This document shows, in pieces, positions 1 to 7,322 of a stretch of 64,000 nt of DNA. This stretch comes from Nitratiruptor sp. SB155-2 (lineage in GTDB: Bacteria; Campylobacterota; Campylobacteria; Campylobacterales; Nitratiruptoraceae): contig NC_009662.1 in assembly GCF_000010325.1 (NCBI RefSeq), positions 1,260,501 to 1,324,500 of the forward strand. Direction: 5' to 3'. Position 1 is the stretch's first letter. Each line of letters begins with the position of its first letter. The position numbers were made by a program, and so were the translations under genes. Below the pieces are notes generated by a model. The model was not told where the DNA came from, ran no database searches, and was given only the letters and a program-made list of their open reading frames with translations.

Positions 1-1245
1 CTCTTCAAACCTTAAATTTTTGATAAGCGAATCGATCTTTCGATCCAGTTTTATCCATTTGGCCATAGACTGCATCGTCGCTACACTGACACCTCGCATA
101 CTCTTACCTCTTGCGGCCAATGTCATGATGCGATCATGACTCATTCCTCTCGCTCTTGCCTGGGTTGGCTTGGAGTGCTGTTCTCGCTCTTTCACCAACA
201 CTCCTATCTCTTCCCACCCCTTTTTTATCGCCTCGGCTTCCAGACTCTTCTCATACTTTGCATGGATGCTGAACTCTTCCAGTTCATACAGGATTCTAGC
301 AGGATGGCCGATACGAACAAGGCTGATGTCATGACTGGCAAGACGTTGCAGCATATTGTCAACGGCAGTGTTTGAGTCCGCCGTGGCTAAAACTTTGTTG
401 CCCCGCTTTACTTCTTGTAAGATAAGTTCGATCAAAGTTGACGTTTTTCCGGTTCCCGGAGGTCCGTGGATCAAAAAAACTTCACTCCCTAAAGCCTTCT
501 GTACAGCTTCATTTTGCGATTCATTGAGTTTCGTAACAACTTCAAAACTCTGTTTTTTAGGCTCTTTTGGCTCCCATATGCCAAGAGCGAAGTTTCGCAT
601 ACGCCTTTGCACGCCGGTAGCATGCTGCAAGAGATGAAGATTTTCTTCCATCCTTTTAAATGTTACATCATTGATATATAGATCGATTCGAATGCCATCT
701 CCGTAAACCCACTTTGGAGGTTTCTCTTCAAAAGCTACTGTGATAAAGTTTTTTCTCACTTCACTCACTGTACCAGTAACATCACTTTTAAGAGGCTCTC
801 CACGTGAAATAAGCACGATGTCTCCAGAACCGATCTCCGTATCGATGATACGGCTTCTTCCAAATTTGACAAAATAGAGATTGAGCCGACTGGGCTCCTT
901 GGAGCCTCTAAGCCCCAAAATCGCTCTACCGTAGATTTCACGCTCAGCTCCGCTTAATGCCTTTATCTCCCCTATAGTCGCTTCGATCTCCGCTCTTCTT
1001 TCGGTATTGATCAAATATCGGTACCGCTCACAAAACTCATGGATCTCTTTGATCTCGGCTTCCTCTTCTCGTGAGGGGAAAAGGGATTTATCCAGCCTCT
1101 TTTTGACCCGTTTTTTCAGGCACAGCAGCGTTTTACCATTTGCATAGTAGCTCTTTTTGATATCGGAGAGCTTGATGCCAATCTTTTTTAAAGCTTTTTG
1201 CAGGTCACTTCCACTCAAAACTTTTGGTACAATGAAACAGCTCAA
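1..1245 (-). CDS. SF1 DNA/RNA helicase (IGHMBP2/Upf1-like), 5' part only
   Basis: The frame is open for 415 codons and runs off the left edge, so only the N-terminal part is visible. The chosen start is TTG at 1245, with an AAGGAGG site four bases upstream (1250-1256); no better-placed ATG exists. A Walker A motif, GPPGTGKT, follows about 230 residues of N-terminal domain, and 'ATADSNTAVDNMLQRL' matches motif Ia of Upf1/IGHMBP2-type superfamily 1 helicases. Members unwind DNA or RNA with ATP. The remaining motifs (DEAD-like box, C-terminal RecA domain) would lie beyond base 1. Helicase identity is secure; the cellular role is not. Confidence 0.85.
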   Translation of the reverse strand, partial: MSCFIVPKVLSGSDLQKALKKIGIKLSDIKKSYYANGKTLLCLKKRVKKRLDKSLFPSREEEAEIKEIHEFCERYRYLINTERRAEIEATIGEIKALSGAEREIYGRAILGLRGSKEPSRLNLYFVKFGRSRIIDTEIGSGDIVLISRGEPLKSDVTGTVSEVRKNFITVAFEEKPPKWVYGDGIRIDLYINDVTFKRMEENLHLLQHATGVQRRMRNFALGIWEPKEPKKQSFEVVTKLNESQNEAVQKALGSEVFLIHGPPGTGKTSTLIELILQEVKRGNKVLATADSNTAVDNMLQRLASHDISLVRIGHPARILYELEEFSIHAKYEKSLEAEAIKKGWEEIGVLVKEREQHSKPTQARARGMSHDRIMTLAARGKSMRGVSVATMQSMAKWIKLDRKIDSLIKNLRFEE

Positions 1246-1292
1246 TGAGCCTCCTTGATTTTTAAACGCATTTTAGTACAAAGGGAAAGAAT

Positions 1293-2030
1293 ATGCAAAA
1301 ATCTGTCTTTGTAGCCGGATGGGAAGATTTTATGACAAAAAAGTTTTTGGCTATCACTTTTGTTCCATTTTTTTTGACACTTTTGCTTTTTACAGCCATT
1401 TTCTATGGCGGTGGACAGGAAATCCTTCACATGCTTGAGCAACTTGCACAAAGTCCTAACGCTATTAACGATCCCTCACTTGCCCTTTTTGCAAAAGAGC
1501 ATCCTATCCTTGCATGGCTTGCAAGCAATTCCGTTACCCATTTCATTATCGCTACGTTGTTAACCGTTCTTGGAGTGCTGTTTGCTATTTTGCTCTCCAC
1601 TGCCACCGCTACGATCATCATGGGATTTTTCACTCCCTATATCATCAAAGAGATCCATAAACGTCACTACAGCCACTTAGATATTGGCAAAGGACTTGGG
1701 ATCATCGAGTACATGGTACTGATGGCAAAGATCATCGTAAAAAGTATAGGACTCTTTTTGCTCTCTTTTATACTCTACTTCATCCCTCTGCTCAATGCCA
1801 TTGCACTCAATATCCCTTTTTACTATCTTTTCCACTCCTTTTTGAGTCTCGATGTGGGAGGAGAGATCATGAGCAAAGAGGAGTTAGAAAATATTGTAAA
1901 GAAGTATCGTTTCAAGATTATGGGAACGACGGGAGTACTCTATCTCATCACTCTCATACCGATGGCCGGTATGATACTGCAGGTCTATTTTGTAAGCGTT
2001 ATGGCACACCTTTTCTTTCGGCTCAAGTGA
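1293..2030 (+). CDS. EI24-domain integral membrane protein
   Basis: This 245-residue protein has four or five hydrophobic segments (around residues 20-40, 70-105, 140-175 and 215-240). The layout and sequence style match the EI24/CysZ-like family of bacterial inner-membrane proteins, where CysZ is a sulfate permease. A weak AAAGGGA site precedes ATG 1293. It is divergent from the helicase and its last 8 bases overlap the 3' end of the broken galE on the other strand. The substrate is unknown. CysZ identity cannot be claimed from sequence alone. Confidence 0.7.
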   Translation: MQKSVFVAGWEDFMTKKFLAITFVPFFLTLLLFTAIFYGGGQEILHMLEQLAQSPNAINDPSLALFAKEHPILAWLASNSVTHFIIATLLTVLGVLFAILLSTATATIIMGFFTPYIIKEIHKRHYSHLDIGKGLGIIEYMVLMAKIIVKSIGLFLLSFILYFIPLLNAIALNIPFYYLFHSFLSLDVGGEIMSKEELENIVKKYRFKIMGTTGVLYLITLIPMAGMILQVYFVSVMAHLFFRLK

Positions 2031-2185
2031 GCTTCTTCTCCCACTCAAGCGCCGTTTTGCAGATAAGCTCCAGATCGTTGTATTTTGGTTTCCATCCCAT
2101 TTTTTGTTGAATTTTTTGGGAATTTGCTATGAGAATGGCCGGATCACCGGCTCTTCTGCCAGTAATTTCCACCAAAAAATTGTAA
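2023..2185 (-). pseudogene. galE: galE/gne-type UDP-sugar 4-epimerase, C-terminal remnant
   Basis: About 53 codons encode the typical end of a UDP-glucose/GlcNAc 4-epimerase, with the conserved RRAGDPA stretch and a GWKPKY motif before the stop. The piece has no start of its own and begins directly at the IS end (2186). Together with the N-terminal remnant at 3406-3921 it accounts for about 225 of the usual 330 residues, so roughly 100 middle codons (the RYFN and substrate-binding region) are absent. This is a deletion-plus-insertion allele, not a simple interruption. Confidence 0.9.
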
Positions 2186-2207
2186 TGACCCCTTACTTTC
2201 TGCACAC

Positions 2208-3026
2208 CTAAGCCACTAAACGAAACACTTCCGCAGGTGTTTTGTACTGCAGCGCTGAATGTTTTCGTTTTTGGTTGTAAAAATTGATCCATTCTCCAAT
2301 GATTTTGTTTGCCTCCTTGAGTGATTTGAAATTGTAGTGCCAGATACACTCTTCCTTTATGGTTCGGAAAAATCTCTCAATCATGCCATTCTGTTCAGGA
2401 GTATAGGGAGTGATAAATTCCTGAGTAAAATTGTAATCTTGAGCTGTTTTGGTGAACGATTTACTGCTAAATACTAGGCCGTTATCGCTTCGAAGGATAA
2501 TTGGCTCTTGTAGTCGTTTGAGTTTTCCAAAGCGATAGATTAGACCTTCTTGCAAAACTGCCTCTGCTGTTGTTGCTTTACCGCTTTTAGAAAGTCTCCA
2601 TCCAACGATTTCTCTTGTATAAGTATCAATCACACAAGCCAAAGTACTCCAGCCATCACCGCTACTGTATACACGGGTCATATCAATGGCCCATCTTTGA
2701 TTGGGATAGTGTGAACGCGAAGGCATCATTTTGGCTCTTGGCCTATGGCCTTTGGAACGCTTTCTTACCTGCCAACTTTTTAGTTGCAGAATGCGCTGCA
2801 CCGCTTTTTTGTTCATCCCAAGCAGCAAAGCTAAACGACGATAGCCATACGTTGGAAACTTTTCAATCATCTCTTTGACTTTTTTAACACGCCCCTCATC
2901 TAGTTTTTGCATTCTTTTAATTGGTTTATAATAAAAGCTCCTGCGTGGAAGATCAAAAAGAGAACAAAGCTTTGTGATGCTGATTGAGTAACCTTCATTT
3001 CTCATCTCGCTCTGAACTTGCATCAC
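2208..3026 (-). CDS. IS3-family transposase OrfB (DDE integrase core)
   Basis: This 272-residue protein has the rve integrase core. The three acidic residues are visible in WAIDMTR, RSDNGLVF and QNGMIERFFRTIKEE, the spacing expected of the IS3 DDE triad. An HTH_21-like stretch (YGYRRLALLLG) lies before it. A GTG start at 3026 overlaps the OrfA stop as GTGA. The frame is also open upstream to an A AAA AAG slip site at 3056-3062, so the active form is probably an OrfAB fusion made by -1 frameshifting. The frame looks intact, so the element may still be active. Confidence 0.93.
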   Translation of the reverse strand: MMQVQSEMRNEGYSISITKLCSLFDLPRRSFYYKPIKRMQKLDEGRVKKVKEMIEKFPTYGYRRLALLLGMNKKAVQRILQLKSWQVRKRSKGHRPRAKMMPSRSHYPNQRWAIDMTRVYSSGDGWSTLACVIDTYTREIVGWRLSKSGKATTAEAVLQEGLIYRFGKLKRLQEPIILRSDNGLVFSSKSFTKTAQDYNFTQEFITPYTPEQNGMIERFFRTIKEECIWHYNFKSLKEANKIIGEWINFYNQKRKHSALQYKTPAEVFRLVA

Positions 3027-3343
3027 TTCTTCTCTTTTCCGAACAGAGCGTCGTACTTTTTTAATGCGATATTCTCCAATGTCAATTCACCTATAACTGC
3101 CTTCATATCTTTTATCTTCTCTTCATACATGGCAGCTATATCTTTAGGTCTGGCTCGAAGCTGATTCTCCATCCCTCTGCAAGCCTCTTCCATCCACTCC
3201 TCTATTGCTCCAGGTGCCAAATCATACTTTCTCGCAACTTCAGATACTGTAGTTTTTCCTTGAAAAATATCCATGACTATGGAAGCTTTCTTCTTTGCTG
3301 TAAAACGCTTTATCTCTTCTTCATTTATATTTAATTTCTCCAT
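3023..3343 (-). CDS. IS3-family transposase OrfA (helix-turn-helix)
   Basis: This 106-residue basic protein has an N-terminal helix-turn-helix region (KTTVSEVARKYDLAPGAIEEWMEEA) and a heptad-like C-terminal part, as in OrfA of IS3 elements. OrfA binds the IS ends and oligomerises. The stop overlaps the OrfB GTG. Twelve codons before the stop the sequence A AAA AAG (3056-3062, zero frame TTA AAA AAG) is the slippery heptamer typical of the family. Confidence 0.9.
   Translation of the reverse strand: MEKLNINEEEIKRFTAKKKASIVMDIFQGKTTVSEVARKYDLAPGAIEEWMEEACRGMENQLRARPKDIAAMYEEKIKDMKAVIGELTLENIALKKYDALFGKEKK
3056..3062 (-). promoter_or_regulatory. Programmed -1 frameshift heptamer A AAA AAG
   Basis: The OrfA codons TTA AAA AAG contain the heptamer A AAA AAG. 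After slipping back one base, the reading continues VRRSVRKREEVMQVQ into OrfB with no stop codon. The same heptamer drives OrfAB synthesis in IS911 and related elements. This is direct from the sequence; the efficiency is unknown. Confidence 0.8.
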
Positions 3344-3405
3344 CTTTGACCCTTTTATCTTTCACTCTTTATGTATTATATCCTGTGCAGTTGGGCTGGG
3401 GGTCA

Positions 3406-3921
3406 GTATATGTAAGCATTCGCAGTATCTTTTAAAATCTGCTCGCTCATCAGTTTGCTTTGGCCGTAAGGATTGATAGGATATGTGGGAGCCTCTTCTG
3501 TGATTCCACCCATTGGTACACATGCTGGCTCTCCATAGACTGCTGCTGTAGAAGAGAAGATAAACTTTTTCACTCCGTTTTTTTCAGCCTCTTGTATCAA
3601 ATTGGCGGTATTTGCAGTATTGTTTAGATAATATTTCAATGGATTTTCTACAGATTCTGGAACAATCAAGGCAGCCGCAAAATGGATGATGGCATCAAAT
3701 CTGTTTTTTTGCATAAAATCATACAAAGCATCCCAATCAGACAGATCAAGCCTCTCAAAAACAAAATCTCCATAATGCTGTTTCAAGCGATTAATCGTCT
3801 CTTGAAAGCCTGTCGAGAGATTATCGATAACCGTGATCTCGTATCCACCCTTTTTGAGTAGCTCTTTGACTACATGTGAGCCTATATACCCTGCACCACC
3901 AGTTACGAGTATCTTTTGTAC
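3406..3921 (-). pseudogene. galE: galE/gne-type UDP-sugar 4-epimerase, N-terminal remnant
   Basis: The frame encodes a Rossmann glycine motif (VTGGAGYIGSHV), the S-T-A region (FSSTAAVYGE) and the catalytic YGQSK (YxxxK), then ends at residue ~170 where the IS begins. This is the N-terminal half of a GalE/Gne epimerase that makes UDP-Gal or UDP-GalNAc. There is no ATG, GTG or TTG in frame between the upstream in-frame stop (3948) and the glycine motif. GTA at 3921 sits 6 bases after AGGA, so the start may have been GTG and decayed. It lies directly downstream of pglF, where Campylobacter carries gne. Confidence 0.88.
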
Positions 3922-3932
3922 TAATAATCCTA

Positions 3933-5678
3933 TTATCGCTTCGGATTATATTCTGGAACAATCTCTCTTAGAGTTTTGATAATATCCTCTTTTTTTTCAC
4001 ATTTCAATAAATATTCTATTTGATATTGTAGTTTGTCAATGCTATAGTTTGTAGATTCTGCAACAAAAATATCTTTATATTTTGTTTTTTTGCTTGCTTC
4101 ATTAAACAAAAGTTCTTCATAGAGTTTTTCTCCTGGTCTTAAACCAGTAAACACAATTGCATTATCGTCTTTTCCAGAAAGTTTTAACATCTTTTTAGCT
4201 AGGTCAACTATCTTTACAGGTTCACCCATATCTAATATAAAAGTTTCTCCAGTTTTAGCTAAGCTTCCAGCTTGTAATACTAATTGACATGCTTCAGGGA
4301 TAAGCATAAAATATCGAGTTACTTCAGGATGGGTCACTGGTAAAGGTTTATTTTGTGAGATTAATTTTTTAAATTTTGGTACCACGCTCCCACTGCTTCC
4401 TAATACATTACCAAAACGTACAGTACACATTTTTGTATTTTTTGAATCTACGTTTTGGACATAGAGTTCACATACTCTCTTTGTTGCACCCATTATATTG
4501 GTTGGACGTACTGCTTTATCTGTGGAAATAAATATAAAATCTTGAACCCTTCGTTTTATTGATAGATCGATGACATTTTTTGATCCAAGAATATTATTTA
4601 TCACTGCACTTCTTGGATTATATTCACATATGGGAACATGTTTATAAGCAGCTGCATGAATAACAATCTGGGGCTCTTCCTTTTCAAAAACCTCCTCTAG
4701 AGCATCTTTATCTACAATATTAATAAGATAAGGTTTTCTAGGCAAATGCAATTCTTCGTTTATTACATATAAATTATATTCACAATTATCCACTAAAACT
4801 AATTTTTTTGCTCCATATTTCTCACATTGCCTTGCTATTTCACTTCCTATACTTCCACCAGCGCCTGTTATAAGAATTTTTTTATTTTTCACAAAAGCTC
4901 TAATGGCATTTTTATCTAAATCCTTTGGTTTTCTTGCTAAAATATCTTCTATAGATATATCTTTTATTCTTTCTTCGAAAGGATTATAAATTTTAACATT
5001 TACTATCCCCTGACCATGTAAAAAATCTACTAACTTATCAAGATCTTTCTGAGACAACTCTTTCGTAATTATCGCAGTTTTTATTTTATTATCTACATTT
5101 TTGATATCATAAACTTTGTATCCATACATATATGTACCAACTATATTTTTTTCATTATCATATATTTTTATAATTGAGTAAGGAATATCTTGTTTCAAAA
5201 GTGAAATAGCTTTATCATTCGCACCAAATATAAAAGCCGGGGTCCTATTCATTGATATTTTTTCATACATTAATCTTTTTGAGATTCTAAAAAAACCAAT
5301 GAAAAGTATAGATAAGAAATAATCTATAAAAATTACACTTCTAGGAAATGGTGAAAAGATATCTCGAAGTAGTAAAAGAGTAGCACCTCCCAAAAAATAA
5401 GCCAGTGTTGTGGCCATAAGTAAAGATTTTAGCTCCTGGAGTGAAAAAAAACGCCAGCTAACAAAATAGAGTTTAAAAAGATAATAAAAAAATATTTTAA
5501 ATAGAATCAATACTAATGCTATATTAAAAAAATTGTAAAGATACTCTTTTGGAATGGAAAAATTGAAACGAAGAAGGTAAGCAAGATAGAGGGTCAAAAA
5601 GGAGATGACAATATCACCTAGCAGAAAAAAAAATGCTCTTTTCATATTCGTAGGTTTAAGAAAATTTGATAATTTCAC
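3933..5678 (-). CDS. pglF: UDP-GlcNAc 4,6-dehydratase, membrane-bound (PglF/FlaA1 type)
   Basis: This is a 581-residue protein with about four N-terminal membrane helices (residues 12-125), a middle Rossmann-like domain, then an SDR dehydratase domain from about residue 265. That domain has TGAGGSIGSE and the STDKAVRPTNIMGATK active-site stretch, with Met in place of the usual SDR tyrosine as in PglF. The family converts UDP-GlcNAc to the 4-keto-6-deoxy sugar, the first step to UDP-bacillosamine. It overlaps pglE by 23 bases. Alternative: another CapD/WbpM-type dehydratase. The pglE and pglC neighbours favour PglF. Confidence 0.9.
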   Translation of the reverse strand: MKLSNFLKPTNMKRAFFFLLGDIVISFLTLYLAYLLRFNFSIPKEYLYNFFNIALVLILFKIFFYYLFKLYFVSWRFFSLQELKSLLMATTLAYFLGGATLLLLRDIFSPFPRSVIFIDYFLSILFIGFFRISKRLMYEKISMNRTPAFIFGANDKAISLLKQDIPYSIIKIYDNEKNIVGTYMYGYKVYDIKNVDNKIKTAIITKELSQKDLDKLVDFLHGQGIVNVKIYNPFEERIKDISIEDILARKPKDLDKNAIRAFVKNKKILITGAGGSIGSEIARQCEKYGAKKLVLVDNCEYNLYVINEELHLPRKPYLINIVDKDALEEVFEKEEPQIVIHAAAYKHVPICEYNPRSAVINNILGSKNVIDLSIKRRVQDFIFISTDKAVRPTNIMGATKRVCELYVQNVDSKNTKMCTVRFGNVLGSSGSVVPKFKKLISQNKPLPVTHPEVTRYFMLIPEACQLVLQAGSLAKTGETFILDMGEPVKIVDLAKKMLKLSGKDDNAIVFTGLRPGEKLYEELLFNEASKKTKYKDIFVAESTNYSIDKLQYQIEYLLKCEKKEDIIKTLREIVPEYNPKR

Positions 5679-6726
5679 AAATCTCCTTTACCAGGTTTTT
5701 GGTAAGCGTGGTACCGCTTGGAAGGCATAAACCCTTTTTAAATAATCTCTCACTTCTACCATTGATATAGCTTTTTGCCCCATTAAATAAAGGCTGAAGA
5801 TGCATTGGGTTCCAAAGAGATCTGCTCTCAATCTGCTTGTCTTTTAATTTGTTTATCACTTCCCACGGGTCTTTTTCTTTGAAAACAATAGTTGTAAGCC
5901 ATCTTGTCCCTCTAGTCCCAGGAAGTTCTGGCATAAACTTTTCATCCAAAAACTCTTGATACCAGTGAAAAATCTCTCTTTTTTTCGCAATTCTTTCTTC
6001 TATGACTTCCATCTGCCCTACACCAATGGCTGCTAAAATATTACTCATACGGTAATTGAAACCAACTTCTTCGTGGACATATTCTATAAATCCAGGTTCT
6101 TTAGCTTGGGTCGAAAGAAATTTTGCTTTTTGTATAAGCTTTTCATCATCACTCACCAATACTCCGCCACTACTTGTTGTTAAAAGCTTATTTCCATTGA
6201 AACTAAACGCACCAAAAATCCCAAAGGTCCCAGAATGCTTTCCTTTGTAAAAAGCTCCTAGACTTTCAGCCGCATCTTCTATAAGGTAGATATCATTTTC
6301 CTCACAAAGTTTTTTAATTGGATCAATATTAGCTACCTGTCCATAAATGTGTGGGAGAATAACAGCTTTTATATCATTTTCTTTGATAGCTTTTTCCAAA
6401 AGCTCTACATCCATGTGCCAATACTCATCTACATCTATAAAAATTGGTTCATTTCTTTCATAAAGAATCGGATATACTGAACCAATAAAAGTAAAAGTAG
6501 ATACTGCGACTTGTGAGTCTTTCACTCCCAAAACCTTCAATGCCAAATGCAAAGCACTCGTAGCATTGCATAACGCAACGGCACTTTTTACATTTGTATA
6601 CTTTTTAATAGATTCCTCAAATCTATCAATAAACTCTCCATTTGGTGCGATATAGTTACTTTCAAAAGCTTGTTGGATATATTTTAGCTCTTTTCCACTC
6701 ATATGAGGAGGTGAGAGAAAAATCAC
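5656..6726 (-). CDS. pglE: UDP-4-keto sugar aminotransferase (PglE-like, DegT/DnrJ family)
   Basis: This 356-residue PLP enzyme has the internal-aldimine lysine in SFNGNKLLTTSSGG (about residue 183) and the DAAESLG motif, both standard for DegT/DnrJ/EryC1/StrS sugar aminotransferases. Placed between pglF and pglC, it probably transfers an amino group from glutamate to UDP-4-keto-6-deoxy-GlcNAc. A following acetyltransferase (PglD) is not present in the window, so either it lies elsewhere or the sugar stays un-acetylated at N4. Confidence 0.9.
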   Translation of the reverse strand: MIFLSPPHMSGKELKYIQQAFESNYIAPNGEFIDRFEESIKKYTNVKSAVALCNATSALHLALKVLGVKDSQVAVSTFTFIGSVYPILYERNEPIFIDVDEYWHMDVELLEKAIKENDIKAVILPHIYGQVANIDPIKKLCEENDIYLIEDAAESLGAFYKGKHSGTFGIFGAFSFNGNKLLTTSSGGVLVSDDEKLIQKAKFLSTQAKEPGFIEYVHEEVGFNYRMSNILAAIGVGQMEVIEERIAKKREIFHWYQEFLDEKFMPELPGTRGTRWLTTIVFKEKDPWEVINKLKDKQIESRSLWNPMHLQPLFNGAKSYINGRSERLFKKGLCLPSGTTLTKNLVKEICEIIKFS

Positions 6727-6728
6727 AT

Positions 6729-7322
6729 TTAGCCTTTAATTGTTTTTATAATATATTTAATATCTTGCGCAAGGGACCAATGTTCAATATACTCTTTATT
6801 TATTTTCACCTTATCAGGCCAAATTATTTCATCATTGTACTTTTTAGGATCATCTACCTCAGCTAATATCTTTTCTTCATCTTTATACTTTATCGTAGCA
6901 GGACCAGTAATGCCAGGTTTGATAGATAAAAGAATTTGGTCTTCATCTTGGAGTTTGTCCATATATCCAGGAACATCTGGTCTAGGACCTACAAAACTCA
7001 TATCTCCTTTAAGAATATTAAAAAGTTGTGGCAATTCATCTATTTTATAACGACGTAAAAAACGCCCACTTTTCGTAATACGGGCATCATTGGCTGTTGT
7101 AATGGATGTTCCGTTTAGATGCGGATACATTGTTTTTATTTTAATTATTGTAAAAAGCCTACCACCTTCTCCCACCCGCTTTTGAAAAAAAAATCCATTG
7201 CTCTTCGTTTCAATTGAAGCCACAAACCAAGCAACAAGAATTACAGGCCAAACGACAACAAGTCCAATTAATGCCAATATGACATCAAAAGTTCGTTTAA
7301 TAATTTTTTGTTTTGGGCTCAT
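6729..7322 (-). CDS. pglC: Polyprenyl-phosphate sugar-1-phosphate transferase (PglC-like)
   Basis: This 197-residue bacterial sugar transferase has one N-terminal membrane segment with an internal proline (VILALIGLVVVWPVILV), forming the re-entrant helix of monotopic PglC-type enzymes. The catalytic Asp-Glu pair is in YKIDELPQLFNILKGDMSFVGPRP. It attaches the first sugar phosphate, probably bacillosamine-type, to undecaprenyl phosphate at the inner membrane. The start overlaps the pglB stop by 4 bases. The short length matches PglC and not the larger WbaP class. Confidence 0.92.
   Translation of the reverse strand: MSPKQKIIKRTFDVILALIGLVVVWPVILVAWFVASIETKSNGFFFQKRVGEGGRLFTIIKIKTMYPHLNGTSITTANDARITKSGRFLRRYKIDELPQLFNILKGDMSFVGPRPDVPGYMDKLQDEDQILLSIKPGITGPATIKYKDEEKILAEVDDPKKYNDEIIWPDKVKINKEYIEHWSLAQDIKYIIKTIKG

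Larger units (their letters stand above)
2186..3405 (-). mobile_element. IS3-family insertion sequence (about 1220 bp)
   Basis: The element carries two overlapping transposase frames read leftward. Imperfect terminal inverted repeats are TGACCCC...CTGCACA: 2186-2206 on the left, and the reverse complement of 3384-3405 on the right. Both ends start TGACCCC and finish CTGCACA. The bases outside the ends are GTAA on the left and GTAT on the right, so there is no clean target duplication. Missing galE codons and mismatched flanks fit a deletion next to the element, for example recombination between two copies. Exact ends are judged from the repeats only. Confidence 0.88.

Noticed and set aside
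2186-3405. Composite transposon carrying galE
   Set aside because: Only one IS copy is present and the flanking galE pieces are in the same orientation as a single interrupted gene.
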